Positions 39,222-49,819 of a stretch of DNA of 64,000 nucleotides are shown here, one piece after another. Source of the DNA: Emmonsiellopsis sp. PD_33 (Eukaryota > Ascomycota > Eurotiomycetes > Onygenales > Ajellomycetaceae); contig JANTQF010000078.1 of NCBI GenBank assembly GCA_032988165.1, positions 62,001-126,000 of the forward strand, in the 5' to 3' direction. The notes below the pieces were generated by a model. It searched no databases, was not told where the DNA came from, and saw nothing but the letters and a program-made list of their open reading frames with translations. The translations under genes were made by a program, and so were the position numbers. How positions within the stretch are numbered: position 1 is the stretch's first letter; each line of letters opens with the position of its first letter.

Positions 39222-42157
39222 TCAAATCTCCACTGCCTTCATAACCATCTCACCCCCGGACCTCCCACTCCCTCCTCCCTGACCACCACCCCCACTACTC
39301 GACCTCATCTTCTTCAACACAGGCGGCAGCCCCAACAACGCCACATCCGCCTGCTCCCTCACTGCCCTCGCCTCCCCCGCCTTTCCCTGAGAATCCAACG
39401 TAGCCGCCAGCAAATCCTCCGTAACAGAAATCCACAGCTTATCATCTGCCTTCCTCGCCATCGCCCTAGCGGCCTTGCTACTCTTCTCCGACTGCTCCCC
39501 GACCACACCACGGAAATACTTCCAACTCATAAACGTCAGCGCGATGCACGTTACCTGGCTGTTGCTGATGGCCGTAGCGGCCTGGAGGGAGTGGTGGAGG
39601 TCATGTTTGGTTTGGATGGTAGATTCTGTGTGTGTTGTTGCGGATATGAGGAAGTAGGCGGCTTGGATGTATTTGTTCGGACTATTGCGGCAGAAGGGCT
39701 CGATTGACGCAAGAGCCTTGGCGGCGCCAGCGTGAGAAGGGTTGTGGGAGGTGGTGTCGCGGAGGATTAGGGCTGAGTTGAGCGCTGCGAGGATGGCAGT
39801 GTCCCGGCGGGGGTCGTTGCGGGCAGTTTTGCTGGTGGAGTTGGGGAGGGCGAAGAGAGGTTGTTGGAAAGTTTGTAGGGCGGTCTTGAGGTCACCTGTT
39901 CCTTGTGATATTACGCCGCTAGCGTATTCCATCAAACATCGAGTCGAGTCGTTGAGGTTGTCGCCAAGTTCGGAGGCGGTGGTACGCAGTTCCTTTAGCG
40001 TTTGACGGGCCAGGGCCCAGTTGGTTCGGGCGCAGGCGAGGAAGATTAATTGGAGGAGCATATTGCAGAGGAGAGCCTGTCGCCATTCAAGCCTTGTAGC
40101 GGCGGATGAGAGGGATTCAGGGGTTTCTTGTGGGTTACTGAAGTTGCCTACGTTTTGGTTAGCATATATTCAGGAGTTCTGCTATCATGAGGTCGTAGCT
40201 TACTCCGTATCATCTTTAGTCCCTCTCCAAGATACTTTTCAGACTTGTGCCCATCCTGTGAATTCTTCGCTGTCAGTGTCACGGAGCTCAGAAAATAGCA
40301 CAGAGCATAGAGATCATGCTCAGCAAGCCAGCTCAGCGTCAATACTACATTGCCATCGCCAACTTGGAGCACATCCGTTGGCTCCAAGGCCTCTGGGGCC
40401 ATGGTTTTATGGCTCAAAGGCACTGAAAAGCTTCCGTCATTTTGCCAATGTGGATCGTCAATCTTCTGATCCATAACCTTCTGCAAGATCTGAAGCTTTT
40501 CTGCTGATTGCTTTACGTCATACTCAAGGAGGCTGCAACATATATCCATCATTTGGATCATGGTGGTTATTTGCGGTATCTCATGGACCCCGTTGTCGAG
40601 CTGGTGGCTTCTAGCGGTAGCCAAAGCTCGCTGCGCCTGCTCAATCGAGTCATGACCAGAGGAATATTGTAGGTGTACGAGCGCTTCGATAACCGATGAT
40701 ATTACGAATACCGCTTTATCGCCGCTTCGACTAGCGAGCGCCGATATCTTCTGTAGATTGTGTAGAGAGGCCACGAAATCTTGGTGTGAAAAAGAAGCTA
40801 GTGACAGAGTTACGCGAAGGAGACGAAAAGCATACTCCCAGGCAGTATGGCGGTATCTAGCGCAGTCAGAATATAGAACTCCATGTAATGGACTGGTGAA
40901 CTCACGCCTCAATGTCACGAATGACCCCGTCAACCAATTTCATAGCAGCTTTTGGATTTGACTTGTACAATATCCGGGCGAGGAGTTGCTGCATGCAATA
41001 CTTCAAATCATGCATCCGATTCTATAATAGGCGTCAATAAGCAGAGCAAGACCTTAAACACAGCGGTTTACTTACTCTTTCGCATAAATCGACCTAGATA
41101 CCAAATCAGTATAGTGTCTATGAGAATGGGAGAGCGTGTTATAACGTACCCCTTTAGTCAGAGCATTCTCCGCTTCAAAGTCATTATTTGTCTCCTCATA
41201 TAAGATACGCGCATATCGTAACCGCACGAGTGCCTCTGTTCGTGGTTGAAGCTTCCAGTTCTGCGCAGAACGAGTTAGCAAATATGCACAGACCATTCAT
41301 CAAGGAGAGTGTTTAACCTTCAACACAGCTTCCAGACACGCCAATCCCGTCGCGATCAACTTGTAGTATTCCTCCGTGTCAGCCTCTTGTCGCGTCACGG
41401 CGAGCGCTGTCCCCTGACTATGGGCCGCATCAAGATACTCATCTGCTAGTGACAGCAGCAGCACATGATAATCAATTGCTGGTTTCCCAGGGGCGGCAGG
41501 GAGAGCCTGAGGTTGCGGGAGTTTGACGGGGGATTTGGATCGCATGTGTTTGAGAGACTGTGTCTTTTTTAACGGCGCTTGGAATATTGAACTGGGCCGT
41601 TGTTGCGTCACACTGGCGGACCTTTGCTGGTGTAGGTCTGCAGGTGGCGGGGGTATGAGAACCTGGTGAAATGTTTGGGGAGCGGGCGAGGGGGTAACGG
41701 TTTGGGGTCGAGACTGGGATTGTGGTTGTGGTTGGGGTTGCGATTGTGATCGTGGAGGGAGCTGCGTAGAGTATTGCTGGGGCGACGGATAGCTATCGGG
41801 ATGGGGCGGCATTGGGAAATATTGCGGGGGCGGCACTCCTCCATATTGAAGAGCGGCATTGTTGGCGGGGGGAGGGCGGGCTTGAATGGGTCGGGGGGCG
41901 TAAGTTGGGGATTGATTCACTAGCTGGGGTTGCCGCTGCGGTGACTGTTGTTGCGAAGTGAAGGGGGACGGTGGCAAGACAACCTGCGGATACACGAGGG
42001 CCTTTGGATATGCGGGATAGGGGGCATTTGATCCCACATTGTACTGGTGGTGCTGCGGCGGATATTGCGGTGGCTGTTGCGCGCGGGACTGCGGCGATTG
42101 CTGGGGGTACAGGTTTATGGGCGGGTACTGGCCGCCTGGCGGAGGCTGGTAGGGCAT
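39222..42157 (-). CDS. SCC4: cohesin loading factor Scc4/Mau2
   Basis: Six exons encode 887 residues: 42157-41318, 41260-41150, 41093-41076, 41021-40906, 40856-40204 and 40147-39222. Introns are 49-57 nt and several show GCTAAC branch sites. Residues 1 to about 225 are Pro/Gln/Tyr-rich and disordered. From DYHVLLLSLADEYLDAAH onward the sequence fits the Cohesin_load (Mau2/Scc4) TPR-like superhelix; LKYCMQQLLARILYK and YRHTAWEYAFRLLRVTLSL are characteristic. The C-terminus has a Gly/Ser-rich linker shortly before the stop. Scc4 binds the N-terminus of Scc2 and loads cohesin on chromatin. Exon 3 is only 18 nt (VDLCER) but keeps frame and restores the family's LCER motif. The gene is convergent with CENP-A. 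Confidence 0.93.
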
Positions 42158-42960
42158 ATTGGGGGAGCCAGCTTCGGAGTCAAAAGGGGCGTTCCAGCAG
42201 ACAATTCGTATCCCAAACCCCGATATCTCGTCGCTAACCTTGTCGTCGTCGTCCCATCTCGCATTTCCTTTTTGGGAATCGCGGATCGATGCAGACCGCC
42301 AAGCATCATGTGACCCTTACGTCATCCTGATATGGCAGATGGATCGGACTTTATCTAGAATGTATCTTCATTTTGTTTGGGATTATATCTCTAGAAGAAG
42401 GGGACGCTCGTTGGTCTTATTCCTCTCGTCTTCCACTTGATACAGCTGAGACCGCTCTCGCCTCCACACATCGTTTCCTCGCCCAATCTAAAGTGTAACA
42501 CACCCCTCTCTCCGTTGATAAGATGGACTTCCAAAATACACCCCTACAACAGAAGCATACCATTCCCCATCCTCGTAGTACAAAGCCCTACATCCCTTGG
42601 CCATAGACTGCTCGGGGTTGAATGAGGAACGTTGGTGGACAATGTGTTGCAGAGGCCACTCGGTAAGCCCTGCGGTTGCCGCTATCAACCCTAGGCAATC
42701 GTCACTAGAAATGAAGTGGGCAGCGGAGCATAGGCCATGGATATCGTGGATTGTTGTCCCACGTGTATCGACTCCCATGTGGTCGAGGGGGTTGGCTTTG
42801 GTTGAAAAGATTCCAGTCCTGACAGCTTCGTTTGACTCGGCGGGTTATTTTCCTGGCTGTCTCTTTTCTCCACCGGTGTAGTCTGTTAAATCCAACTACC
42901 ATAGCAGACCGGTAATCTTGCAGTTGCAGTTTTCGTTATACGGCCCCCAAGATCGCAAAA
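42158..42960. other. intergenic region between PAC3-like gene and SCC4
   Basis: This region contains the 3' flank of the PAC3-like gene and the promoter and leader of SCC4, both transcribed leftwards. A 96-codon minus-strand frame at 42488-42778 and an overlapping 94-codon plus-strand frame are present. Neither resembles a known family, and I treat both as chance. Confidence 0.5.
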
Positions 42961-43522
42961 CTATAGGCATTGCATAACCAGATCAATAACCCCAAAGAAC
43001 ATATCACGGTCAAGCTCAGGCTGATCCAGCCCCAATCCCACAACAAGCAGCCTCTTTTCGTCCGGGTTCTTCGTCGCAATCATGCTCGCGATCTGGCAAG
43101 CATACAGCTGGCCAATAGTTTCCCGTTCGGATCCGCGAGCTCCAAGGACGGATGTCGCCGTTAAATTAGAGAGCGGAAGTAATCCATCCTCGTTCGGGTC
43201 GGGAAGTGTATGGTAGCCGTCAGTGCCAGGGTTCGTGTTTTCTAGAGGAACGTGCAACTGAGAGGTGTCAGTCCTGTAGAGTGGATGAGAAGGGGGTTGC
43301 GGAATCCCATACCCATTGAGCTAGCCCGCCCTTTTGGGACACGGTCACCATTATTTTGTCGGAAAATGAGACAGCCATCACGTCCGTTAATATGCCTCCT
43401 AATACTCCGGCAGCTTGCTTCGTGGAGGCGGGGAATGGAAGGTCGGTTTGCGCTGGCAGCGGGCCCATGCTCTGCATCATCTCCTCGAGCTGCGCATTTG
43501 GGGGGACTGAAATGGCGGACAT
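42961..43522 (-). CDS. proteasome assembly chaperone 3-like protein
   Basis: Two exons (43522-43313 and 43257-42961, with a 55-nt intron) encode 168 residues. The acceptor at 43258/43257 is required, because the earlier AG would bring an in-frame TGA. The joined sequence reads through LAQW to LHVPLEN. The order of elements fits PAC3/PSMG3: a beta strand DVMAVSFSDKIMVTVSQKGG, then a conserved turn around VLGARGSERETIGQLYA, then ATKNPDEKRLLVVGLGLDQ and a C-terminal helix. These proteins pair with PAC4 to build the 20S alpha ring. Fungal copies have an N-terminal extension like the first 35 residues here. The assignment is by pattern and moderately sure. It shares a 261-bp divergent promoter with DHR1. 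Confidence 0.75.
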
Positions 43523-43783
43523 TGTGTTGTATATAATGCGATTAATGGAGTAGATTGAGCTCCGAATATCCTGACGTGCTCTTGATTCCTGAGTTGTTGT
43601 TCTTGTCGCCGCTATGGCCAAGTCAACCCTGGATGTCGTGGTGGAGTAAATATTAGCTCGGTTCTCACCGCCTTTGGGCAGAATAATCTCCCGATAATTT
43701 TCTTTGCGGCATCAAGACCGGAGAATACATGAAGAATCAAGCCGCCAGACCTTTGCCCTGCTGGTCTTTCCAGTCCTTCCAAA
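43523..43783. promoter_or_regulatory. 261-bp bidirectional promoter, PAC3-like gene and DHR1
   Basis: The start codons of two divergent genes are only 261 bp apart, so both promoters must lie here or overlap the genes. I see no clear proteasome-associated (PACE) or ribosome-biogenesis (PAC/RRPE) element. Coupled expression of proteasome and ribosome assembly factors is possible but untested. Confidence 0.6.
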
Positions 43784-46700
43784 ATGCCGAAATTTGTTCC
43801 CCGACAGCGGAAACATAAAAACAAGCAAAAAGAAAATCAAGGCGTCTCTAATGTGGACTCCAATGTCACAGAAATTGCGCCGGTCTCCAAGTCGGAGAAG
43901 GAGGAGAAGCGGCGCAAATTGAAAGAAGAGCTGAGAGCACAGCAACCAAACGTCTCTGGTAAAAAGCAAAAGAGGCTTGATAAGTATATTGTACGTGCGC
44001 TCAGTCTCCGTTTTTATTTGGTTATAACTACTAACTTGCCTACAGGAAAACAAACTCAAGAAGGACGAAAACCTAGCCCTCGTCAAGAAGCTCGCCGCCG
44101 CAAAGGTAGATACGAGCCAGCTTCGGAGCGCTCGACATTTAGGGCAGCCTAAGAATAAAATACCACGACCCTCCTTTGCGGATGAAGATGGTTCTATCGA
44201 ACAAGCACAATCCACAGTTGACGAACGGGAAGAGCTCCGCTCCGCCAAACCTGCGAAGGCCACCGTCCCGAACAGTACGACCGGTGTTTTCAAAAACAAT
44301 TCCAGTACTGAGGTGCCGGTGATTGGAAGCGGCTTGAAACGTCCTTTAGAGGTCGGGGAGGATGGTTTCCCCGTCATAAAGAAACGAAAACGAGCTCCTA
44401 AGACCAAAGTTGTCGAAGAACCCGCCTGGGAAGGATTTGATAGTGACGGTGCTGCAGAGGATTTGAAATTCTTCAGTGGCAGTAATATAAGTGATTCTGA
44501 AGAGAGCGGTAGCGAAAGCGACATGGGATCCGCTCAAAGTGGTAGTGAGGACGAGAGCGAGGATGAGGATGAGGATGACAGTTCCTCAACATCCAGTGAG
44601 GAAGAATACGCTAGTCGGCCTAACATACAACCTCGAAATTCTGCGTTCAAAGCATGGGCTGTTCAACAAGTGAACGAAGCGGTCGGGTTTAAGCCTACGG
44701 AACATGCCCTTCCGACGGAATCCCTACCAAAGTCGGTCAAACCCCCAAAGCCACGTGTAGTCGAGGAGGAGCCTTTACCCCCTGAGTTGCAAATACCCAA
44801 AGGGGATCCAAATAGAAAGGTCTTTGCAGTTCAGGTAAACCGGCCACCACATATACAAGAGTCTCGTCTCGGTTTGCCAGTTGTTGGAGAGGAACAGAAG
44901 ATTATGGAAGCTATCCATAACAATCCCTCTGTCGTTATCTGGGGGGCCACTGGAAGTGGTAAAACTACGCAGCTGCCACAGTTTCTCTTCGAAGCGGGCT
45001 ATGGAAATCCCGAAAGCCCTAATCCAGGCATGATTGGTGTTACCCAGCCTCGACGAGTCGCAGCTGTCAGTATGGCCAAGCGAGTAGGGGATGAACTGGG
45101 AGAATACTCCGATCAGGTGTCGTATCAGATTCGATTCGATAGCACAGTTTCTAGCAAAACTGCCATCAAATTCATGACAGATGGTGTCTTGATTAGGGAA
45201 ATAGCGCAGGATTTCTCGCTTTCGAAGTATTCTATCATCATTATTGATGAGGCCCACGAACGGAGCGTCAATACAGACATTCTCATCGGCATGGTCAGCA
45301 GAATAATCGATCTAAGGAAAACCATGAACGCAGAAAACCCCTCTGTAAAGCCCCTGAAACTGGTTATTATGTCTGCCACGTTACGTATCTCGGACTTTAT
45401 TCAGAACGACAATCTCTTCCGACAAGGGCCTCCGCCGTTGGTCCAAGCTGAAGGGCGCCAATACCCCGTCACGGTTCACTTTGCGCGCCGCACGCACCGC
45501 GATTATGTCGAGGAAGCTTTCAGGAAAGTATCCAAAGGACATAGGAAATTACCCCCTGGGGCCTTTTTGGTCTTTCTCACAGGACAAGCCGAAATCAAGG
45601 ATCTAGCCAAACGACTAAAGCAGAGCTTTAGGTCTACCCATGCCTCTGATACTTTCCAGGGCAAGGTCAAATTATCCGCAGCCGAAGCGCCCCTCGAAAC
45701 TGAGGATATTGATCTTGGTGGAGCAAACCAAGAACCTCTAGGCGATGAAGATGATAGTGATTATGAAATTACGGGTCTCGATAATGATGAGAACGATGAT
45801 GATGACTTTGACCACGAGGAAGGGGCTGTTGATTCGAAAACAAAAGTCCATGTCCTACCCCTATACTCCCAACTTCCTACGAAAGAACAGCTCAAGGTTT
45901 TTGAGCCAGTGCCAGAAGATTCTCGGCTGATCGTCTTGGCCACCAATGTCGCAGAGACTAGTTTGACGATTCCCGGCATCAGATATGTGTTTGATTGCGG
46001 CCGATCTAAGGAGAAGCAGTACGACATCTCGACTGGCGTCCAGAGTTTTCAAATTGGATGGATAAGTAAGGCTAGTGCAAGTCAGCGTGCCGGTCGTGCT
46101 GGAAGAACAGGCCCTGGCCACTGCTATAGATTGTACTCTTCTGCGGTATACGAAGGTGAATTCCAAGAATACACCGACCCAGAAATATCCCGGACGCCAA
46201 TTGAAGGAGTCGTTTTGCAAATGAAGAGCATGGGACTTCATCATGTTATCAACTTTCCCTTCCCTACACCGCCCAATCGAAGTGGCCTAGCCAAAGCGGA
46301 AAAGCTGCTACAGAATCTTGGAGCTCTCTCCTCCGATGGCCAAGTCACCGAAACCGGCCGACATCTCAGCCTATACCCCCTCTCCCCCAGATTCGGCAAA
46401 ATGCTCCAAATCGGCCACCAACACGGCTGCATGCCATTCGTCGTATCAATGGTTTCCGCCCTCGCCGTCTCCGACCTCTTCATCCAAGAAAACCAGCTGG
46501 ATCTCAACCCTGTCCAAAAAGGCAACGACAACGACAGCGATGACGACGAAGATGATAGGAAGAAAATATACACAAACGCCGACAGACTCGAAGACACAGC
46601 GCGCGAAATGCGACGAAAGGACTACAACCGCTCGCGCCGCATCTTCAGCAAATACGACGACAAATCAGACGCCCTAAAATCCCTCGCGGCCGTCTGCGCC

Positions 46701-47423
46701 TACGCCTACGCACCCGACGGCGACAGCTTCTCCAGCCAAATGTTCCTCCGCCCCAACGCAATGAAAGAAGCCTCCCAGCTCCGCAGACAACTCTACGAGA
46801 TCGTCCGCGCCAACAACCCGGGCATCACACAGCCATTCGAACACCGCCTCCCCGAACCCTCCGACAAACAACTACGAGCCCTCAAGCAAATCGCCGCAGC
46901 AGGCTTCATCGACCAAGTCGCCATCCGCGCCGACATGGCCCCCGTCCCACCAGAAATGCCGCGCAAACCACGCCGCGCAATCGACGTCCCCTACCTAACC
47001 CTCTTCTCCTCGCGCGACGGCCACGCGCGCGAACTCGACGAGAAAGCCGTATACATCCACCCCACCTCCGTCCTCGCGCAGCTCTCGCCAAACGAACTGC
47101 CCCAATATCTCATCTACTCACACCTCCAACAGGCAGTGGCAGCGCACGTTACCGATAAGGCGGCCAAGGTACGTATGTTCCCGCTTACGGCTGTGAGTGG
47201 GCTGCAGTTGTCTGCGTTGGGTCATGGGACGCCGTTGGTGGAGTATGGGAAACCAATTGGGAAGATTGAGACGGTTGCTGGCGCGCCGGATAAGCGGGTT
47301 TGTTGGGTTATACCGTCATTGGTGGGGGATAAGGGGGGCACGGGGTGGCCGTTGCCGGCGAAGAAGGTGTTGCAGAAGAAGGATAAGAGGGGGGGTTGGG
47401 TTATTGAGAAGTTTGTTAAGTAG
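43784..47423 (+). CDS. ECM16: DEAH-box RNA helicase Dhr1/Ecm16 (DHX37)
   Basis: Two exons (43784-43990 and 44046-47423, with a 55-nt intron containing CTAAC) encode 1,194 residues. A basic N-terminus (MPKFVPRQRKHKNKQKEN) and an acidic Ser/Asp/Glu stretch (residues about 215-258) precede the helicase core. Visible motifs are Walker A GATGSGKTTQ (369-378), DEAH (470-473), SAT (512-514) and QRAGRAGR (749-756). An acidic insertion around residues 630-665 interrupts the core, as is usual in this family. Helicase-associated and OB-fold regions follow. Dhr1 removes U3 snoRNA from pre-18S rRNA in the small-subunit processome in the nucleolus. The coding strand is C-rich from about 46,320 to 47,130 and then G-rich to the stop. 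Confidence 0.95.
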
Positions 47424-48228
47424 GTCTGGTATGGTGTGTGTGCATACATCTTTTGTCCTCTATTTGGCGTTGTGGTTGGGAAATAGCATGCTTGGATTGG
47501 ATTGTAGTTAGAATCGTTTGTTGTTTCTATAATATATGAAGGAAAGGAGGGAACATATATGAGAACTTTGCATTTTATTCACGTGTATGCCTTTTTGTGT
47601 CCGTTGGGTATGGTCGCTCGTGGAATTACCTAGAGGGAGGCCACCCAAATTATACAAAGCTGTGGAGATATGAGAAAATGGGCACTCCCAGGCTATATGT
47701 TATTTCAATTTGCAGCCCAAGCACAATAGACAGATAATCCCCTTTCCTTGTCTAGATGCCATGAAGGGAAAATACACAAGCGCCCCTTCCTCCCCCTTCT
47801 CTCCGCCCTGGATAAATCCACCGCGTTCATATGACTCGAGCTGGAAATATCATCTCCATAGACAGTGGGGGATAGCACAGCATTGTAGTCCTCGCCATCC
47901 AGCAGTCCCAACACAGCGCTTGAATCGATATTGCTCAACCCGGCCTAGTCGAAACCTTCCACGGAAGAGATTGCAGCCCTACTGCCCGCTTGTGCGGATG
48001 GCGAGTTCGCTGGTCCGGCATAGGCTGACTCGTCATCCATCATCGCCCGAAGCATTTTGCAATGGGATCCGTCGAGCGGGAAAATGGTGTGCAGTCCGAT
48101 CATCGTAATCAATCCGGGTGGAAGGTAATCGTGGCAACATGCGGAAGAAGCGTGGCGATGCAGTGTAAGATAAAAATACGTTTGTTTTCAGGGCTGTCTT
48201 GTCGAACATCGAGGGGAGAACTGGTTAG
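47424..48228. other. intergenic region between convergent DHR1 and CWC21
   Basis: This region lies between the stops of two convergent genes. Apart from the 3' flanks it contains a protein-like but interrupted minus-strand reading frame, which is listed separately. The DHR1-proximal part (47,424-47,700) shows no gene. Confidence 0.5.
47705..48209 (-). pseudogene. interrupted minus-strand reading frame, possible gene relic
   Basis: Two consecutive minus-strand frames look protein-like. One runs from upstream of 48,180 to a TGA near 48,107 and contains RIFILHCIATLLPHV and ATITFHPD. The next, one base shifted, runs from an ATG at 48103 through MIGLHTIFPLDGS and DDESAYAGPANSPSAQAG to a TAG at 47945-47947. 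It continues in frame (AGLSNIDSSAVLGLLDGEDY) to a TGA at 47705. Another frame opens with an ATG at 48209, only 20 nt after the CWC21 stop. I do not recognise the protein. It may be a decayed gene, an unannotated spliced gene, or simply the CWC21 3' UTR. Confidence 0.3.
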
Positions 48229-49014
48229 TTAATCCCTCCTCGACCGCCCACGATAATCATCCCGATCACGATATCGGTCACGGTCTCCATCCCTCTTCCG
48301 CTCCCGCTCCCTATCACCATCCCTCTCCCTATACCTCTCCCGCTCCCGCTCCCTCTCCCTCCCTCCATCCCTACCATCCTCCCTCTCACCACCACGATAC
48401 TTATCCCCCCACCCCCACCCCCTCGAACCCGCACCCGCACCCGAACCACCCCTCCAATCCCCTCCCTCCTCCCCCTCCCCCCGAATCCCCAACGCCCTCC
48501 TCAACCTCTCACTCTCCTGAATCTTCGCCTCAGCAAGCTCATGCACCTGATAACTCTTAAACTGCCTCCTCCCCTTCCCCACCCCATCCACCCCACCCTT
48601 CCCCACCCCGCCCCCATCACCCCCCGCCAACTCCTCCTCCAACTCCCTAACCAACCGCTTCCTCATAACCTCAATCCTCTCCTCAATCTCCTCCTCGGAT
48701 AAAATCACCCTTTCCCCCTTCTCGTCCTTGCCCTCAGCCCCCCCCTCCTCACCCATTTCCTCCAACCTCTCCCTCTCCTCCAAAAGCCTCACCTCAATCG
48801 CCCTTCGCCGATCATGTTCCAGAATCTTCCGATCGGGTTTCCGCTGCTTGAATTCATTTAGAGGCTGGGCGTTCGCACCCGCACCCGCACCCGCACCAGC
48901 GCCACCTGCAGGGTACGGCCCGTTATCGCGAGGTTTGAGGTGCGAGAGGTTGCGCTGGACGTAGCCGGAGGTGCCGCTGCCGCGCGGGGTGGAGAGGCCG
49001 ACGTTTGAGGACAT
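48229..49014 (-). CDS. CWC21: pre-mRNA splicing factor Cwc21 (SRRM2-type cwf21 domain)
   Basis: This single-exon gene encodes 261 residues. The N-terminus MSSNVGLSTPRGSGTSGYV is the near-invariant start of Cwc21 and SRRM2, which fixes the start codon. A Gly/Ala repeat follows (GAGAGAGAGAN). The cwf21 domain (about residues 55-130) has the helical stretches EHDRRRAIEVRLLEERERLE and EEIEERIEVMRKRLVRELEE. The C-terminal third is low-complexity Arg/Asp/Glu/Ser repeat ending DYRGRSRRD, an RS-like tail. Cwc21 sits near Prp8 and Snu114 in the catalytic spliceosome. The low-complexity tail makes the plus strand strongly C-rich here. The gene is tail to tail with DHR1. Confidence 0.95.
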   Translation of the reverse strand: MSSNVGLSTPRGSGTSGYVQRNLSHLKPRDNGPYPAGGAGAGAGAGANAQPLNEFKQRKPDRKILEHDRRRAIEVRLLEERERLEEMGEEGGAEGKDEKGERVILSEEEIEERIEVMRKRLVRELEEELAGGDGGGVGKGGVDGVGKGRRQFKSYQVHELAEAKIQESERLRRALGIRGEGEEGGDWRGGSGAGAGSRGWGWGDKYRGGEREDGRDGGRERERERERYRERDGDRERERKRDGDRDRYRDRDDYRGRSRRD

Positions 49015-49819
49015 GGTGGGTTTGTCGTTTTTTGTATGTGATGGTGGGTGTAAGGTGAGAGGAGGGATTAGTCCCAGCCCAGTCGCGCGGCGAGTGGGAT
49101 TTTGGTTTTGGTTTTGGCTTGGTCAAGCTGGTCGTGGTTTGGGTTTGGGCCTAGTTCGATCCCGCTCGTGCTTCTCGTGGTGGTGACGGTGGTGGTAATT
49201 CGATAGCCAGCGAGTGTAAAGTTTGGCCTTGTTTCTTTTCCGTGTGGTGTCCTTGCGGTTGTTGCGTTGCAGGCAAATGGATGGATGGATGGCGGGTTGG
49301 ATTTGGGATTGATTAAGGAAGGTTGGTGGTTGAGTATTGATGCCAAGAGATCTTCGCCTTATCGCCACGTGATTGTGCTTATCTAGGACGGGGGTACTCC
49401 AAACCGCGAGGCGGGAAAGGGGCGAAAGTTTGTTGGAGGAATGATATTTATTGATATTAGCGTTGAGGAACGGGTATCATTATCCTCTCTACTATTACTT
49501 AGAGGGTATATGAAAATAAAAACGGTTGATAATATCCGTAATACATAACCTTAGAAGAGAAATATAGTCAGAAGATATATAAATACAAGCATCGATAAAA
49601 CTGTATCATCCAAAAAAAAAAGCCAACAAGAAAAAACCAAATCCTTTACATAGATATTTATGACCAAAAAGACAATCAAGAAAGCTTCAACGCGTAAAAT
49701 GCCACAAATGCGTGCATAGGTTCTCGCCATATAGACACCCACCCCATCCTATCCCATCCTAGCCTTTACACCATCCCCTTTTAACCCCCCTCCCCTCATT
49801 TATTTAGCTACTTATTTAC
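49015..49819. other. intergenic region between GPI13 and CWC21
   Basis: This region holds the CWC21 promoter (right of 49,014) and the GPI13 3' flank. It includes GATG/GGAT repeats (49,276-49,295), an A run at 49,612-49,622 and AT-rich sequence before the GPI13 stop. A CACGTG box lies near 49,367-49,372. No gene is supported. Confidence 0.5.

Noticed and set aside
42488..42778. 96-codon minus-strand frame between PAC3-like gene and SCC4
   Set aside because: No homology recognised, no fitting splice partners, and an equally long frame lies on the opposite strand.
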